A stretch of 64,000 nucleotides of DNA from CBDANW01 sp965197825 (GTDB lineage Bacteria; Acidobacteriota; Vicinamibacteria; Marinacidobacterales; DATDRI01), in assembly GCA_965197825.1 (NCBI GenBank), contig CBDANW010000003.1, forward strand, positions 806,001 through 870,000, written 5' to 3'. Under the pieces are notes generated by a model, which saw only the letters and a list, made by a program, of their open reading frames with translations, had not been told where the DNA came from and ran no database searches. Of this stretch, positions 28,410-37,548 are shown in pieces; position 1 is the stretch's first letter; every line of letters starts with the position of its first letter. Made by a program: the position numbers and the translations under genes.

Positions 28410-29072
28410 TCACGCCCCGTTGCCGGCGGCGGCCAGCATCTCGCGCAGCCTGACGGCGGGATCTTCTCCAGCAAAGACGGCGGAGCCGGCCACCACGACG
28501 TCTGCTCCCGCTTCCACCGCCTGGCGAATGTTGTCTCGGCCGATACCACCGTCGATCTCGATCTCGACGGCGAGCTTGCGCTCTCCGACCAGGGAGCGCA
28601 ATTGCTCTACCCGCTCGAAGCTTCCGGGGATGAATTCTTGGCCTGCGAATCCAGGGTAAACGGACATGACGATCACATAGTCTACATCGGGAAGCATTTT
28701 TTCCACCGCGGCCAACGGTTTGGAGGGGTGCAGCGCGATGCCGGCTTTTTTCCCAAACTCGCGGATGGTTTGAAGCGTGGGATAAAGAAGGTCATGGAGT
28801 GTCTCGGGATGAATCGCGATCATGTCGGCACCCGAGTCACTGAATCTTTCGATCCACCGATCCGCGTTCTCGATCTGCAAATGGACGTCCAGCGGAAGCT
28901 CGGTGGAGTGCCGAATGGCTTGCACGACCAAGGGCCCAAAAGTCAGATTGTCTACAAAGTGTCCATCCATCACGTCGAGATGAAACTGGCGGGCGCCCGC
29001 TTCTTCCACCTGGGCGATCTGATCCCCCAATCTGGAGAAATCGGCGGAGAGGATGGACGGTGCCAGTCGCAT
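28410..29072 (-). CDS. rpe: ribulose-phosphate 3-epimerase
   Basis: This 220-residue TIM-barrel enzyme of the pentose phosphate pathway interconverts ribulose-5-P and xylulose-5-P. Family blocks are RLAPSILSADFSRLGDQIA, FHLDVMDGHFVDNLTFGPLV (metal-binding His and Asp), VIVMSVYPGFAGQEF and VEIEIDGGIGRDNIR. All catalytic positions are present and the length is normal. It lies between the PASTA protein gene and the thioesterase on the minus strand. Confidence 0.97.
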   Translation of the reverse strand: MRLAPSILSADFSRLGDQIAQVEEAGARQFHLDVMDGHFVDNLTFGPLVVQAIRHSTELPLDVHLQIENADRWIERFSDSGADMIAIHPETLHDLLYPTLQTIREFGKKAGIALHPSKPLAAVEKMLPDVDYVIVMSVYPGFAGQEFIPGSFERVEQLRSLVGERKLAVEIEIDGGIGRDNIRQAVEAGADVVVAGSAVFAGEDPAVRLREMLAAAGNGA

Positions 29073-29125
29073 GGTTCCGACTCAAACGCAGGAGATCAGC
29101 GCGGGAAGTCGGGTGAGTGCCGTTC

Positions 29126-29923
29126 TCAGGCACCCCCGCTCACGTAGAGGACGATGCGGTCCCGAGCATGCACCTTGGTCCCCGACCCGGGAGTCTGCCG
29201 CACCACCACGCCTTTGCGGACTCCGGGGTAGTCGACGTAGCGAACGCTACCGATGCGGAGCGTGCCGCCATGCACGCGGTCCAGGATGGCAGCCAACTCG
29301 TGGCCGATGAAGTCCGGCATCACGTAGGCGGCGCCACGGTACCCGCGGGACAAGAGAACGGCGACCTCGGTAATCTCTCCTGCTTCCTCATAAGGTGGGG
29401 GATCTTGGGCGATTACGGTGTCGATTCCGTAAACATCGCTGAAGACTCGGACCACACGTCCCAGAGCGAAACCGTCCTGCTCAAGCATCACTTGCGCAGA
29501 TTGCAGGGTCTCTCCTTCGATGCGCGGCACGACCCGGCGTTCGGGCCCCAGACTCACCCATACTTTGACGGAGCGGCCCTTTTTTAGCGCGGTGTTGGGC
29601 GCTGGAGTTTGGTAGACGATGAGATCGGCGTGGATTTCCGGGTCGAAACGGTTGCCCTCGTGTCTCAGGTTCAGCTCGGCGCCTGACAGCAACGGGCCGG
29701 CATCGGATAGAGGGGTTCCAATGAGGTTGGGAACCGTGATCTCGTTTCCGCGGACCGCCACCGTAAACGTGATGAAGGCGGAGACCAGCCCGCTTGCGAT
29801 CAGGAGGACAGCGATCAGGACGTACTCGACGCCTCTCAAGACCGAAGCACCAAAGCGGCTCCTAGGAGTCCAACTTGCGACGCCGCGCCCTCGCTGGAGT
29901 TTGCTGGGTGGAGACGGTCTCAT
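29126..29923 (-). CDS. membrane-anchored PASTA-domain protein
   Basis: This 265-residue protein starts at ATG 29923 (MRPSPPSKLQRGRG). A single transmembrane helix near residues 30-50 (YVLIAVLLIASGLVSAFITF) anchors three extracytoplasmic PASTA domains: NEITVPNLIGTPLSDAGPLL, then RVVPRIEGETLQSAQVMLEQ, then AYVMPDFIGHELAAILDRV. Such domains bind peptidoglycan or muropeptides. Unlike PknB, it lacks a kinase domain. The rsmB-PASTA-rpe order is typical of this lineage. The upstream region has been invaded by IS66, which separates it from rsmB. Confidence 0.9.
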   Translation of the reverse strand: MRPSPPSKLQRGRGVASWTPRSRFGASVLRGVEYVLIAVLLIASGLVSAFITFTVAVRGNEITVPNLIGTPLSDAGPLLSGAELNLRHEGNRFDPEIHADLIVYQTPAPNTALKKGRSVKVWVSLGPERRVVPRIEGETLQSAQVMLEQDGFALGRVVRVFSDVYGIDTVIAQDPPPYEEAGEITEVAVLLSRGYRGAAYVMPDFIGHELAAILDRVHGGTLRIGSVRYVDYPGVRKGVVVRQTPGSGTKVHARDRIVLYVSGGA

Positions 29924-29958
29924 AGGATTGGCTCGTCTACTGCACACATATTGTAGCC

Positions 29959-30002
29959 CGGCAGCTGCGCTTCTAAAAGCTCCGGCAGCTGCACCCTCAA
30001 AC
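29959..30002. repeat. short tandem repeat, left part (interrupted by IS66)
   Basis: Two units of 23-24 bases begin at 29959 and 29983 (CGGCAGCTGCGCTTCTAAAA and CGGCAGCTGCACCCTCAAAC). Matching units continue at 32394-32440 on the far side of IS66, so the element landed inside the array. Confidence 0.65.
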
Positions 30003-30060
30003 GTAACTCCTCGCCGTGCCCCACTGGAGCGGGTTGGAACGTCGCGATTCGGAGGAGAAG

Positions 30061-31578
30061 CTACGCAGCGGAGTTGTCGCGTAGGGCGTCGGGGAGTAAC
30101 ACGGTTCCTGGCTGGTTGATGGCGGCGTAGGCCGCTTCGAGCATGTAGGCCCTGGGGTCGACGTTCTGAAGCTTCGCGGTCTCGCACAGGGTGTAGAACA
30201 GCGCTGCGACGTCGGTTCCGCGTTTCGTTCGACTGCCGTAGTGATTTTTGCGACCGACGACAGGTTCCCTCAGGGCGCGCTCGGCGTGATTGTTGTCAAG
30301 CCAGACGAGAGGGTTTTCGGCGAACAGCGTGAGTGTCTCCCATCTCTCCAGCATGTAGCGGACCGCCTTGCCGAAGTCGCTTCGCGGCAATCCTCTTTGG
30401 CTCTCGCCCCATTGCCGAATCGCTTTCAAGATCCGCTGCGAACGTTGCTTGCGTAAACGAAGTCTCAGTTTCTGAGCTTTTTCATCGCCGGGAAACGGAC
30501 CCGGGACCTCGCGTTCGACTTCGTACAGCTCTCCGATCAAACGAAGCACTTCGGAGCAAGCTTGCGGGTAGTGCTCGCTGGCTTCGTCGAACTTTCTTTT
30601 CACGTGCGCCCAGCAGTGGGCGAGACGAAACTGTGGACCGGCACGAGCCGCGTAGCCGTCTGGACCGGCTCGAGCTAGCACCTCGTACACCGCGTAGCCG
30701 TCCACAACCGCGATGCCGGAGTAGGTCCCCAGCACCTTTTGGCCATCTTCCGTCGATTTCGTCGGCAGCATTCGGTAGTACGCGATGTCCGGACTCGAAA
30801 CGCCCCACACCGTGCCCGCCGACTTCTTCATCGAGCCCATCAGAGGCCACCGCGTTTCGTCGGCGTGGATGACGGGTGACTCCAAAACCTTCTCTCCCAG
30901 AGCGTCGTACACCGGATTCAGATGACGTGCCAGTACGTTCAGCTGGTCCCACAGCGTCTGGCTGTCGATATCTAGCCCTTCGCGGCGCATCATCCGAACC
31001 TGGCGCTCGAGAGGCATATGGTCCAGGTACTTGCTGATGGCCACTTCGGTCGCGAACTCCACCGAGTAGCGGCCTCCGGGCTGAAGCTTCGTCGCCGCCG
31101 GTGCGGTGACGACGTTCGCGTTACATCGGCAGCGGTACTTTTTCCGCAAATGCCGTTCGATGACGAAGCTCCGCTTCACCACCGTCACCACTTCCGATTC
31201 CTCGTATTGACCCGCCATCTCGCCCAGCTCGCCGTCGCACACCGAGCACTTTTTCTCTGTCTCGGCGAGTTCGATTACTTTGTCGACCACGGGAAGATGA
31301 GGCTGTTCGCGCGGGCCGTGCCCTTTCTTCTTGTTCTTTTTAGCCTTCGTTTTCTTCCGGGTCCGCTTTTCGTCGATGCGGAAAATGCTCTCTCGCTTTT
31401 CCTGTAGTTGCTTGAGAACCGACAGTTCAAGTTGCTCCGTTTCCGGCACACCATGGAGTCTCGCCAGTTCCACTCGCAGACGAACGTTTTCATTGACGAG
31501 GCGCTGGTTCTCGTTATCAACGAGGAGAGCTATCTGGCGGAGTGTTTCGAGGTCGTGTTCGTTTTTTATGCGAACCAC
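30061..31578 (-). CDS. tnpC: IS66 transposase TnpC
   Basis: This is the 505-residue DDE transposase of IS66. The N-terminal region is coiled (EHDLETLRQIALLVDNENQR) and followed by a Lys-rich stretch. A zinc-finger (CSVCDGELGEM and KYRCRCNANV) and the IS66 central domain come next (VIHADETRWPLMGSMKKSAG). VVDGYAVYEVL and the C-terminal NNHAERALREPVVGRKN complete the catalytic region. A short internal duplication (ARAGPDGYA, ARAGP) is also present in the partial copy at the window start, so both copies descend from the same recent element. The frame is intact. Confidence 0.95.
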   Translation of the reverse strand: MVRIKNEHDLETLRQIALLVDNENQRLVNENVRLRVELARLHGVPETEQLELSVLKQLQEKRESIFRIDEKRTRKKTKAKKNKKKGHGPREQPHLPVVDKVIELAETEKKCSVCDGELGEMAGQYEESEVVTVVKRSFVIERHLRKKYRCRCNANVVTAPAATKLQPGGRYSVEFATEVAISKYLDHMPLERQVRMMRREGLDIDSQTLWDQLNVLARHLNPVYDALGEKVLESPVIHADETRWPLMGSMKKSAGTVWGVSSPDIAYYRMLPTKSTEDGQKVLGTYSGIAVVDGYAVYEVLARAGPDGYAARAGPQFRLAHCWAHVKRKFDEASEHYPQACSEVLRLIGELYEVEREVPGPFPGDEKAQKLRLRLRKQRSQRILKAIRQWGESQRGLPRSDFGKAVRYMLERWETLTLFAENPLVWLDNNHAERALREPVVGRKNHYGSRTKRGTDVAALFYTLCETAKLQNVDPRAYMLEAAYAAINQPGTVLLPDALRDNSAA

Positions 31579-31592
31579 GGAATACGATTAGA

Positions 31593-31973
31593 TCATAGAG
31601 ACGATCTCACGGCAAGTGAAAAATGCTTCATTTCAGGAGGTGACAAAGATATTTTTCCGACCAACCGGCTCCCCTCCAGAAACAACGACAACTCTGTCGT
31701 CGTCAGTCGCACTGGCTCGCCGTCACCGCTGGACCACAGGCATGCGAACTTTCCCTCTTCGAGACGTTTCGCGTAGACGCACAGTCCGGTCCCGTCCCAG
31801 TGCAGAATTTTCGCGCGGATTCGGTTGCGGCTGACGAACAAGTACAGCTCACCGCTCAGCGGGTCACGACCAAGCTCGTTCATCACCAGCGCCGACAGAC
31901 CGTCAAAGCCCTTGCGGAGATCCGCCGGCGCCGCGTACGCCCATGCCGACACCCGACGGCTATTCCACTTCAT
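31593..31973 (-). CDS. tnpB: IS66 accessory protein TnpB
   Basis: The 126-residue product has the IS66 Orf2 signature: PADLRKGFDGLSALVMNELG, then LYLFVSRNRIRAKILHWDG and GLCVYAKRLEEGKFAC. It lies between tnpA and tnpC, overlapping tnpA by four bases. The protein is required for transposition in other IS66 elements, with an unclear mechanism. Confidence 0.93.
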   Translation of the reverse strand: MKWNSRRVSAWAYAAPADLRKGFDGLSALVMNELGRDPLSGELYLFVSRNRIRAKILHWDGTGLCVYAKRLEEGKFACLWSSGDGEPVRLTTTELSLFLEGSRLVGKISLSPPEMKHFSLAVRSSL

Positions 31974-32314
31974 CCCAGCTGCTCAACAAGCCGCAGCAGC
32001 CGCTGTTCCGACAGACCCTCGATTCGATACCCTCGCGGGGTTACCAGCGTAATCTCCGTGCGTTTTTCCGATTCCACGACTTCGACACGCCGAACGATAC
32101 CCCTCATAGCCTCCTCTCGATTCCATCGAGATAGACTCCAGCCACTCACCCCGAGCCCCCTCGCGACACCCTCAAGGCTCGCGCCCTGATCCTTCATCTG
32201 ATTCAGATACAGCACCGCTTCGCGACGTTGTTCCCGCGAGTAACGCCGCCCTCGACCTGTGCGGCCACGATTTTCTTCACGTGCTCGCCTACGAAATGCT
32301 GTCCTCGCTTCCAT
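31970..32314 (-). CDS. tnpA: IS66 accessory protein TnpA
   Basis: The 114-residue basic protein contains a helix-turn-helix typical of IS66 TnpA / IS3 OrfA: YSREQRREAVLYLNQMKDQG followed by VARGLGVSGWSLSRWNREE. The C-terminal part (TLVTPRGYRIEGLSEQRLLR) is the usual IS66 tail. It is the first gene of the element and overlaps tnpB. Confidence 0.9.
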   Translation of the reverse strand: MEARTAFRRRAREENRGRTGRGRRYSREQRREAVLYLNQMKDQGASLEGVARGLGVSGWSLSRWNREEAMRGIVRRVEVVESEKRTEITLVTPRGYRIEGLSEQRLLRLVEQLG

Positions 32315-32393
32315 CGCTTCGCACTCCTTTCAAGACTGCTCACGATGGAACATTCCGACACGCTTGTCACGACGGGCCACGGCGAGGAGTTAC

Positions 32394-32440
32394 GCTCAAA
32401 CCTCCAGCAGATGCACCCTTAAACCTCCAGCAGCTTCGTG
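32394..32440. repeat. short tandem repeat, right part
   Basis: CTCAAACCTCCAGCAGATGC, then ACCCTTAAACCTCCAGCAG, continue the 23-base array that begins at 29959. The array ends just before the rsmB stop region. Confidence 0.6.
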
Positions 32441-32470
32441 AGGTGGGGCGAAAGCACCGCCCGCTATGGT

Positions 32471-33817
32471 TCATTTCGCGAGCCGCGTGAGGGTTACCGC
32501 GAAATAGCCGTCCACGTCATCCCGACCAGGCTCTGTGCGCAGAGTTCCATCGGAACGGATCAGTTTCTGAGCCGCGGGCGGGAAAGTCGGCCCTTGCGGG
32601 GCGATCCCGAAGTCGTTGTGGAGGGACAGGAAGCGAGCGATGACCTCTTCGTTCTCCTCGGGCTCGCTCGAGCAAGTCGCGTAGACTAGCCGGCCCCCGG
32701 GGGACAACAGGGCGCCACAGGCTTCCAGCAGTTGATGCTGCTTCTCGGCATGCCGGGAGAGATCCTCCTCCCGCACCCGCCATTTGATGTCCGGGTTGCG
32801 CGCCAACGTGCCTAGGCTCGAGCACGGCGCGTCCAGCAAGATGCGAGAGAAGGGTCGGTGAAACGGAAGGGCGCGCGAGTCGGCGGCGATCGGGAGCAGG
32901 TTCCTGGATCCAAGCCGCCGAGCCAGTGCGGTCATCAGGCTGAGACGTTTGGGACGCACATCGACCGCGAACATCATGGCGGGGCGTATCCAGGGCGCGA
33001 TCTCAGTGGTCTTCGCCCCGGGTGCGGCGCATGCATCGAGCACCGAATCCCCCGAGCTAGCATCTAGTAGAAACGGAATGAGCTGTGAGCCCGCCTCCTG
33101 TATAAAGATGTTGCCCTGTGTGTAGAGTTTGCTCGACGTCGCCTTGCCCGACTCCACGCGAAGGCAGCGCGGCAGCAGGGCAAGCGGCGCGGCGGTGATC
33201 CCTTCACGGCTCAAGGCTTCCCGGGCGGTCTCGAGCTCCAAAGGAGGCTCGATGCGAAGGTCTGTAGGCGGGCGACGATTGTTTCGGAGACAAAGCGCTT
33301 CCGCCTCCGGCAGATCCATACGCGCCAGATAACGGCGCGCCAGCCACTCCGGATGCGACAGCGTAACGGTGAGATAGGCTAGCGGGTCTGCTTCTTTTGT
33401 CGGCATGACCGGCTGCTCAGGTTGGCGGCAAACACTTCTCAACACGGCGTTGACCAGCTTGGACCCGCCTCGCCGACCGAATTTGTGAGCCAGCTTCACC
33501 GACTCGTCCACCGCGGCACGTTCCGGAACACGGCTCAGGTAGCGAATCTGATAGAGACCGATGCGCAGGGCGACCAGGAGCGCGAGGTCGATGCTGGTGG
33601 CGGATCGTCGAGCGTGCGATTCGATGACGTGATCGAGGGACGCTTGCCAGCGAAGGACACCGTAGACGAGCTCGTTGACCAGGTCGACATCGGCGGCGCC
33701 GAGCCCGCGGGTGGCTCCATCGTGCATCAGCGAAGGGGGCGCCGCCCGCCCTGCGGCGACTTCGCTCAGAACTTGGAAGGCAGCGTTGCGTGCGAGTGAC
33801 GGGATCGTGTTGGACAC
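32471..33817 (-). CDS. rsmB: 16S rRNA m5C967 methyltransferase RsmB
   Basis: This is a 448-residue RNA methyltransferase. The N-terminal NusB-like RNA-binding domain covers about residues 1-150 (NELVYGVLRWQASLDHVIES, then KLVNAVLRSVCRQPE). The SAM domain has VLDACAAPGAKTTEIAPWI, the catalytic-side Cys in LLDAPCSSLGTLARNPDIKW, and a second Cys in VYATCSSEPEENEEV. The length matches E. coli RsmB. In many genomes it directly follows def and fmt, but here those genes are about 12.5 kb away on the same strand, beyond a block of decayed genes. Confidence 0.96.
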   Translation of the reverse strand: MSNTIPSLARNAAFQVLSEVAAGRAAPPSLMHDGATRGLGAADVDLVNELVYGVLRWQASLDHVIESHARRSATSIDLALLVALRIGLYQIRYLSRVPERAAVDESVKLAHKFGRRGGSKLVNAVLRSVCRQPEQPVMPTKEADPLAYLTVTLSHPEWLARRYLARMDLPEAEALCLRNNRRPPTDLRIEPPLELETAREALSREGITAAPLALLPRCLRVESGKATSSKLYTQGNIFIQEAGSQLIPFLLDASSGDSVLDACAAPGAKTTEIAPWIRPAMMFAVDVRPKRLSLMTALARRLGSRNLLPIAADSRALPFHRPFSRILLDAPCSSLGTLARNPDIKWRVREEDLSRHAEKQHQLLEACGALLSPGGRLVYATCSSEPEENEEVIARFLSLHNDFGIAPQGPTFPPAAQKLIRSDGTLRTEPGRDDVDGYFAVTLTRLAK

Positions 33818-33875
33818 GTTGCTCCTGCGCGGACACCCGGGGGCACAAGAGTCTATCCAAACCGGAACTCAGGTG

Positions 33876-33898
33876 CTAGTGTTCTGTATCAGTGGATA
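33876..33898. repeat. solo end of the palindromic repeat family
   Basis: CTAGTGTTCTGTATCAGTGG matches the left terminus of copy D (CTAGTGTCCTGTATCAGTGG) with one difference. No partner end lies nearby. It sits in the divergent rsmB / Lon-type intergenic space, at the boundary of the decayed island. Confidence 0.6.
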
Positions 33899-33920
33899 GG
33901 GATGCAAGAGGGTAGAGGGA

Positions 33921-36438
33921 ATGTCCAACGCGAAGTCTTTTCCCGAAGTTCAGGTAGAGAAGTTGCGCTGGCGGTGCGACCCGGAAGTCTTTGGTTTTCA
34001 GACTACCGATGAGCTTTCCTGCGCGGAAAACATCATCGGGCAAAATCGGGCCATCAAAGCGATAAGGCTGGGGCTATCCGTACCCTCTCGCGGATACAAC
34101 ATCTACGTTCAGGGGCTCACTGGAACCGGCAAGGAAACGACCGTCGAGTGCATTCTCGAGCAAGTCGCACGGATTCAAGCATTCCCGACGACAAGTGTTA
34201 CGTGAACAACTTCGAAAACCACGACCGGCCCATCATCCTTAGTCTGCCCGCCGGCCAGGGAGTTGCCTTCCGCAAGGATATGGACTCTCTGATCGAGTAT
34301 CTGGATCGCACCGTGCCCGCCGTTCTGGAGTCGGAGGAGTTCCAGACTCGGCGCAATCAAATGGTGGAGAAGGAAGGGCAGAAAGGGCGGGAGATCATCC
34401 GCGAGTTCGAAGAGCGAATCAAGAAGGAAAACTTCGTTTTGGTGGAGATTCGATTCGGACCCGTGACGAAGACGGAGATCGCTCCCCTGGTCGAGGGGAA
34501 GCCCCGCTCCGCCGTGGAGTTGGAAAAGATGTTGGCCCAAGGGCAGGTGTCCCGGGAGGAGTTCGAGCGAATCGAAAAGGCGCAGGAAGGGCTTGGGAGC
34601 GAGCTCGAGGACATTCTCAAGAAGGCACGCGAGATTGAGAAACAGATGGGGGAGGCACTCAAGGCTCTCATCTTCGGTTTCGGCGTGGAGCTCGTGAAGC
34701 CACGGATCGACGACCTGAAGAGCAAGTACCCAGGCGAAAAAGTTCACGCCTATCTCGAGCACGTGCGACATGAATTGCTAGAGAATCTGGAGAGCTTCGT
34801 GCGCCATGAGGAGAGCGAATCCGCCCAGCAGCTTGGCCTCGCCAGTCTGCTACAGGGGCAACGCGACCCGCTACCTCGAGTACCGCGTCAACTTATTGGT
34901 CGACAACTCGGCGACCAAGCGAGCGCCCATCATTGTCGAGACACACCCGACGTACAAGAACCTCTTCGGCACGATCGAGCGGAGTATGGATCGAGCCGGA
35001 CAGTCGCATACCGATTTCACCCGCATCAAGGCGGGAAGTCTTCTGCAGGCAGATGGGGGGTACCTCGTCATCTCCCTGCTGGACATGTTCGCCGAGCCCG
35101 GGGTCTACCAATCACTCAAGCGTACGCTCAAGCACAATCAGGTGGATATCCAGGGCTACGACCCGATGTTCCTTTTCTCGGCGACGGCGATGAAACCGGA
35201 GCAAATCGAAGTGAACGTGAAGGTCGTGCTGCTTGGCGACGCCTATTCCTATCAGGTGTTGTACGCCGCGGACCCGGACTTCCGAAAGATATTCAAGGTC
35301 AAGGCCGATTTCGACACCGTGATGGATCGTGACGAAGAGTCCGTACAGCGCTATGCGAAGTTCATCAGCCGTATGGCCGATAAGGAAAAGGTTGCGCCCT
35401 TCGATCGGGCGGCGGTCGTGGAGCAGGGAGTGCGTCTGGCCGGTCGGCAGAGCAAGTTGAGCACGCGGTTCAGCGACGTTGCGGATCTCGTTCGCGAGGC
35501 CAGCTATTGGGCGCTGGAGGAGAACAGCGACGTGGTGGGACAGCAACACGTCGACCGGGCCATCTCCGAGCGGGTGGATCGTCTGAACCTCCTCGAGTCC
35601 AAGATCCGCGAGCTCATTAGCGATGGCGTCTTGATGATCGATATCGATGGAGCGCGCGTGGGACAGGTCAATGGGTTATCCGTCTACAATCTGGGGGACT
35701 ATCGCTTCGGGAACCCCACTAAGATCACGGCAGCGGTGGCCACCGGGCGGGGGGGCATCATTAATATCGAGCGCGAATCCGACCTCTCCGGGCGCACTCA
35801 TAACAAGGGCATGCTCATTCTGGCCGGGTACTTCCGCTCCCGATTCGCCCAGCGTCGGCCGGTCAGCCTCTCGGCCAGCGTCGCCTTCGAGCAAAGCTAT
35901 AGCGGGGTGGACGGAGACAGTGCCTCGTCGACTCGAGCTCTACGCGCTTTTGTCGGCCTTGTCCGACATTCCCATCCGGCAAGACCTTGCTGTCACGGGC
36001 TCGGTCAACCAAAAGGGTGAGGTCCAGGCGATCGGCGGCGTCAATCAGAAGGCGGAGGGATTCTTCGACGTCTGCCGCATCCAAGGGCTGACCGGAAAGC
36101 AGGGTGTGCTGATCCCCGAGTCCAACGTGAACGATTTGATGCTCCGTAAAGACATGGTGGAGGCAATCGAAGCCGGGAAATTTCACATCTATCCGGTTGG
36201 CACCGTGGAGGAGGGGATCGAGATCCTAACCGGAGTCCCTGCCGGCGTGCAGGACGAAGAGGGGAAGTCTCCCCCCGACTCCGTCTATGGACGTGTGGAC
36301 GCCCGCGTGCGGGAGATGGCCAAGGCGGTCAAGGAGCAACGGCCCAAGAGGCAGAACGAGCAGGTTGAAAACGAAGAAGACGCGAAGGAGGCCAAGAAGG
36401 AAGTCAAGAAGAGGAAAAAGGGGAAGAAAGGCGCTTAG
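33921..36438 (+). pseudogene. Lon-type ATP-dependent protease (AAA_32 / LonB-like), frameshifted
   Basis: The gene is recognisable along its whole length but is spread over three reading frames. The N-terminus carries Walker A (GLTGTGKETT). Frameshifts fall near 34187 (after QAFP, before DDKCYVNNF), near 34855 (before RYLEYRVNLLVDNS) and near 35933 (one extra base between GDSASST and ELYALLSALS). The protease domain keeps the Ser of GDSAS and the Lys-containing SVNQKGEVQAIGGVNQK. The C-terminal tail is Lys-rich (EAKKEVKKRKKGKKGA). Intact homologues of about 800 residues are one polypeptide. Real decay or assembly indels are both possible. Confidence 0.85.
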
Positions 36439-36443
36439 GGGGC

Positions 36444-37352
36444 CTAGGGTTCTGCGCCACCGGGCGGGCTCGTCAAGCTCACCAGGCTCATCAGGCGATC
36501 CGGGTAGTCGGTGAGGATGCCGTCGACGCCGAGATCGAGGAACCTCTTCATCTCGTCCTCTTCGTTCACCGTCCAGACCAAGACCCGGATATTGTGATTG
36601 TGCGATCGTTCGACGAAATCGGGCGTTACGATCGCCATGTCCCTCAATCGCGGCGGCACCTCGAATGCCTCCGCCACCCCCCGATAGAGGTTCCCCAGCA
36701 AGACGGTGTACATCGTAAGGAACGACCGGATCTCGGATGCCGTCGCCGAGGTTGCCACTCCCGGGCATTCATTGCGGAAGTCCGTCATGGTGCCGGGATC
36801 GAATGAAGCGATCAGAACCCAGTTCTCCATGTCGTGCTCGCGGATCAAGCGGCATAGCGGTTCGGTGATGGGTGGGTCGCGCTGCTTGATCTCGATGTTC
36901 AGCCGCTGCTCGGGAAGGGCTTGGAAGACTTCTTCGAGAGTCGGAACCTGGGCCCCCTCGCCACGGTAGGGATAGCTGGCGCCATCATCCGCCGTCCACT
37001 GGTATCCGGCGTCCAACGCCTGAGCCTCGGCCAGTGTGAGATGGCGGATGGCGCCCTCTCCATTGGTTGTTCGGTCGACGGAGTCGTCGTGCAACGCGAC
37101 CAGGACGTCGTCGCGCGTACTGTGAACGTCCATTTCCAGGGCGTCCGCTCCCAAAGCCGCCGACTCCCGAAAAGCGAGGAGGGTGTTTTCCGGCCAGAGA
37201 CCGCTGCCTCCGCGGTGAGCCACTACCAAGGGGGTGGGGCCGGAGAAGAAAGCGTGCTCGCGCACCGGCCGCGCGAGCAGGAGCAAAGTCAGGTAGGTGA
37301 CGGCCAACGCCGCGACAACACCTGCAGCGATCCATCGAAGGGCTTTGCGCAT
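36444..37352 (-). CDS. glycerophosphodiester phosphodiesterase family protein
   Basis: The ATG at 37352 gives about 302 residues. An N-terminal membrane helix (WIAAGVVAALAVTYLTLLLL) anchors an extracytoplasmic GDPD TIM barrel. Catalytic and metal residues are in VVAHRGGSGLWPENTLLAF (His and Glu), ALEMDVHSTRDDVLVALHDD (Glu, Asp, His) and LNIEIKQRDPP (Glu). The C-terminal VLVWTVNEEDEMKRFLDLGV and GILTDYPDRL are typical. It would hydrolyse glycerophosphodiesters to glycerol-3-phosphate. It is one of the few intact genes in the 34-46 kb block. A short diverged copy of its internal segment lies at 45694-45741. Confidence 0.92.
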   Translation of the reverse strand: MRKALRWIAAGVVAALAVTYLTLLLLARPVREHAFFSGPTPLVVAHRGGSGLWPENTLLAFRESAALGADALEMDVHSTRDDVLVALHDDSVDRTTNGEGAIRHLTLAEAQALDAGYQWTADDGASYPYRGEGAQVPTLEEVFQALPEQRLNIEIKQRDPPITEPLCRLIREHDMENWVLIASFDPGTMTDFRNECPGVATSATASEIRSFLTMYTVLLGNLYRGVAEAFEVPPRLRDMAIVTPDFVERSHNHNIRVLVWTVNEEDEMKRFLDLGVDGILTDYPDRLMSLVSLTSPPGGAEP

Positions 37353-37389
37353 CACTCGAAGACTCGTTTCAGATTCTTCACGCTCGCGT

Positions 37390-37497
37390 TCATGACAGAC
37401 TGTCGTGCACCTCCAGGTCGAGAATATGAAGCCGGAAGTCGCCCTCACCGTAATGGAACTCGAGGTCGGTCACGCGAACAGCGTGGGGGTGGGTCAT
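37390..37497 (-). pseudogene. N-terminal stub of an ABC transporter ATPase
   Basis: A 35-codon frame from ATG 37497 reads MTHPHAVRVTDLEFHYGEGD and continues FRLHILDLEV before meeting a TGA. The pattern equals the first strands of an ABC ATPase, and everything from Walker A onward is missing. It is read here as a deletion remnant. Confidence 0.5.
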
Positions 37498-37548
37498 GGC
37501 TGAAGTACACTCTTGGCGAAAACGAAGGCGTGGGAAATCGTCGTAATC

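Larger units (their letters stand above)
30003..32393 (-). mobile_element. complete IS66-family element
   Basis: The 2391-base element is bounded by GTAACTCCTCGCCGTGCCC (from 30003) and its inverted partner GGGCCACGGCGAGGAGTTAC (32374-32393). It carries tnpA, tnpB and tnpC in the usual IS66 order. The flanking 8-mers CCTCAAAC (29995-30002) and GCTCAAAC (32394-32401) differ at one base and look like the 8-base target duplication expected for IS66. Confidence 0.93.

Noticed and set aside
29924..30187. N-terminal extension of the PASTA protein
   Set aside because: It lies within IS66 and the tandem repeat; ATG 29923 precedes the conserved part.
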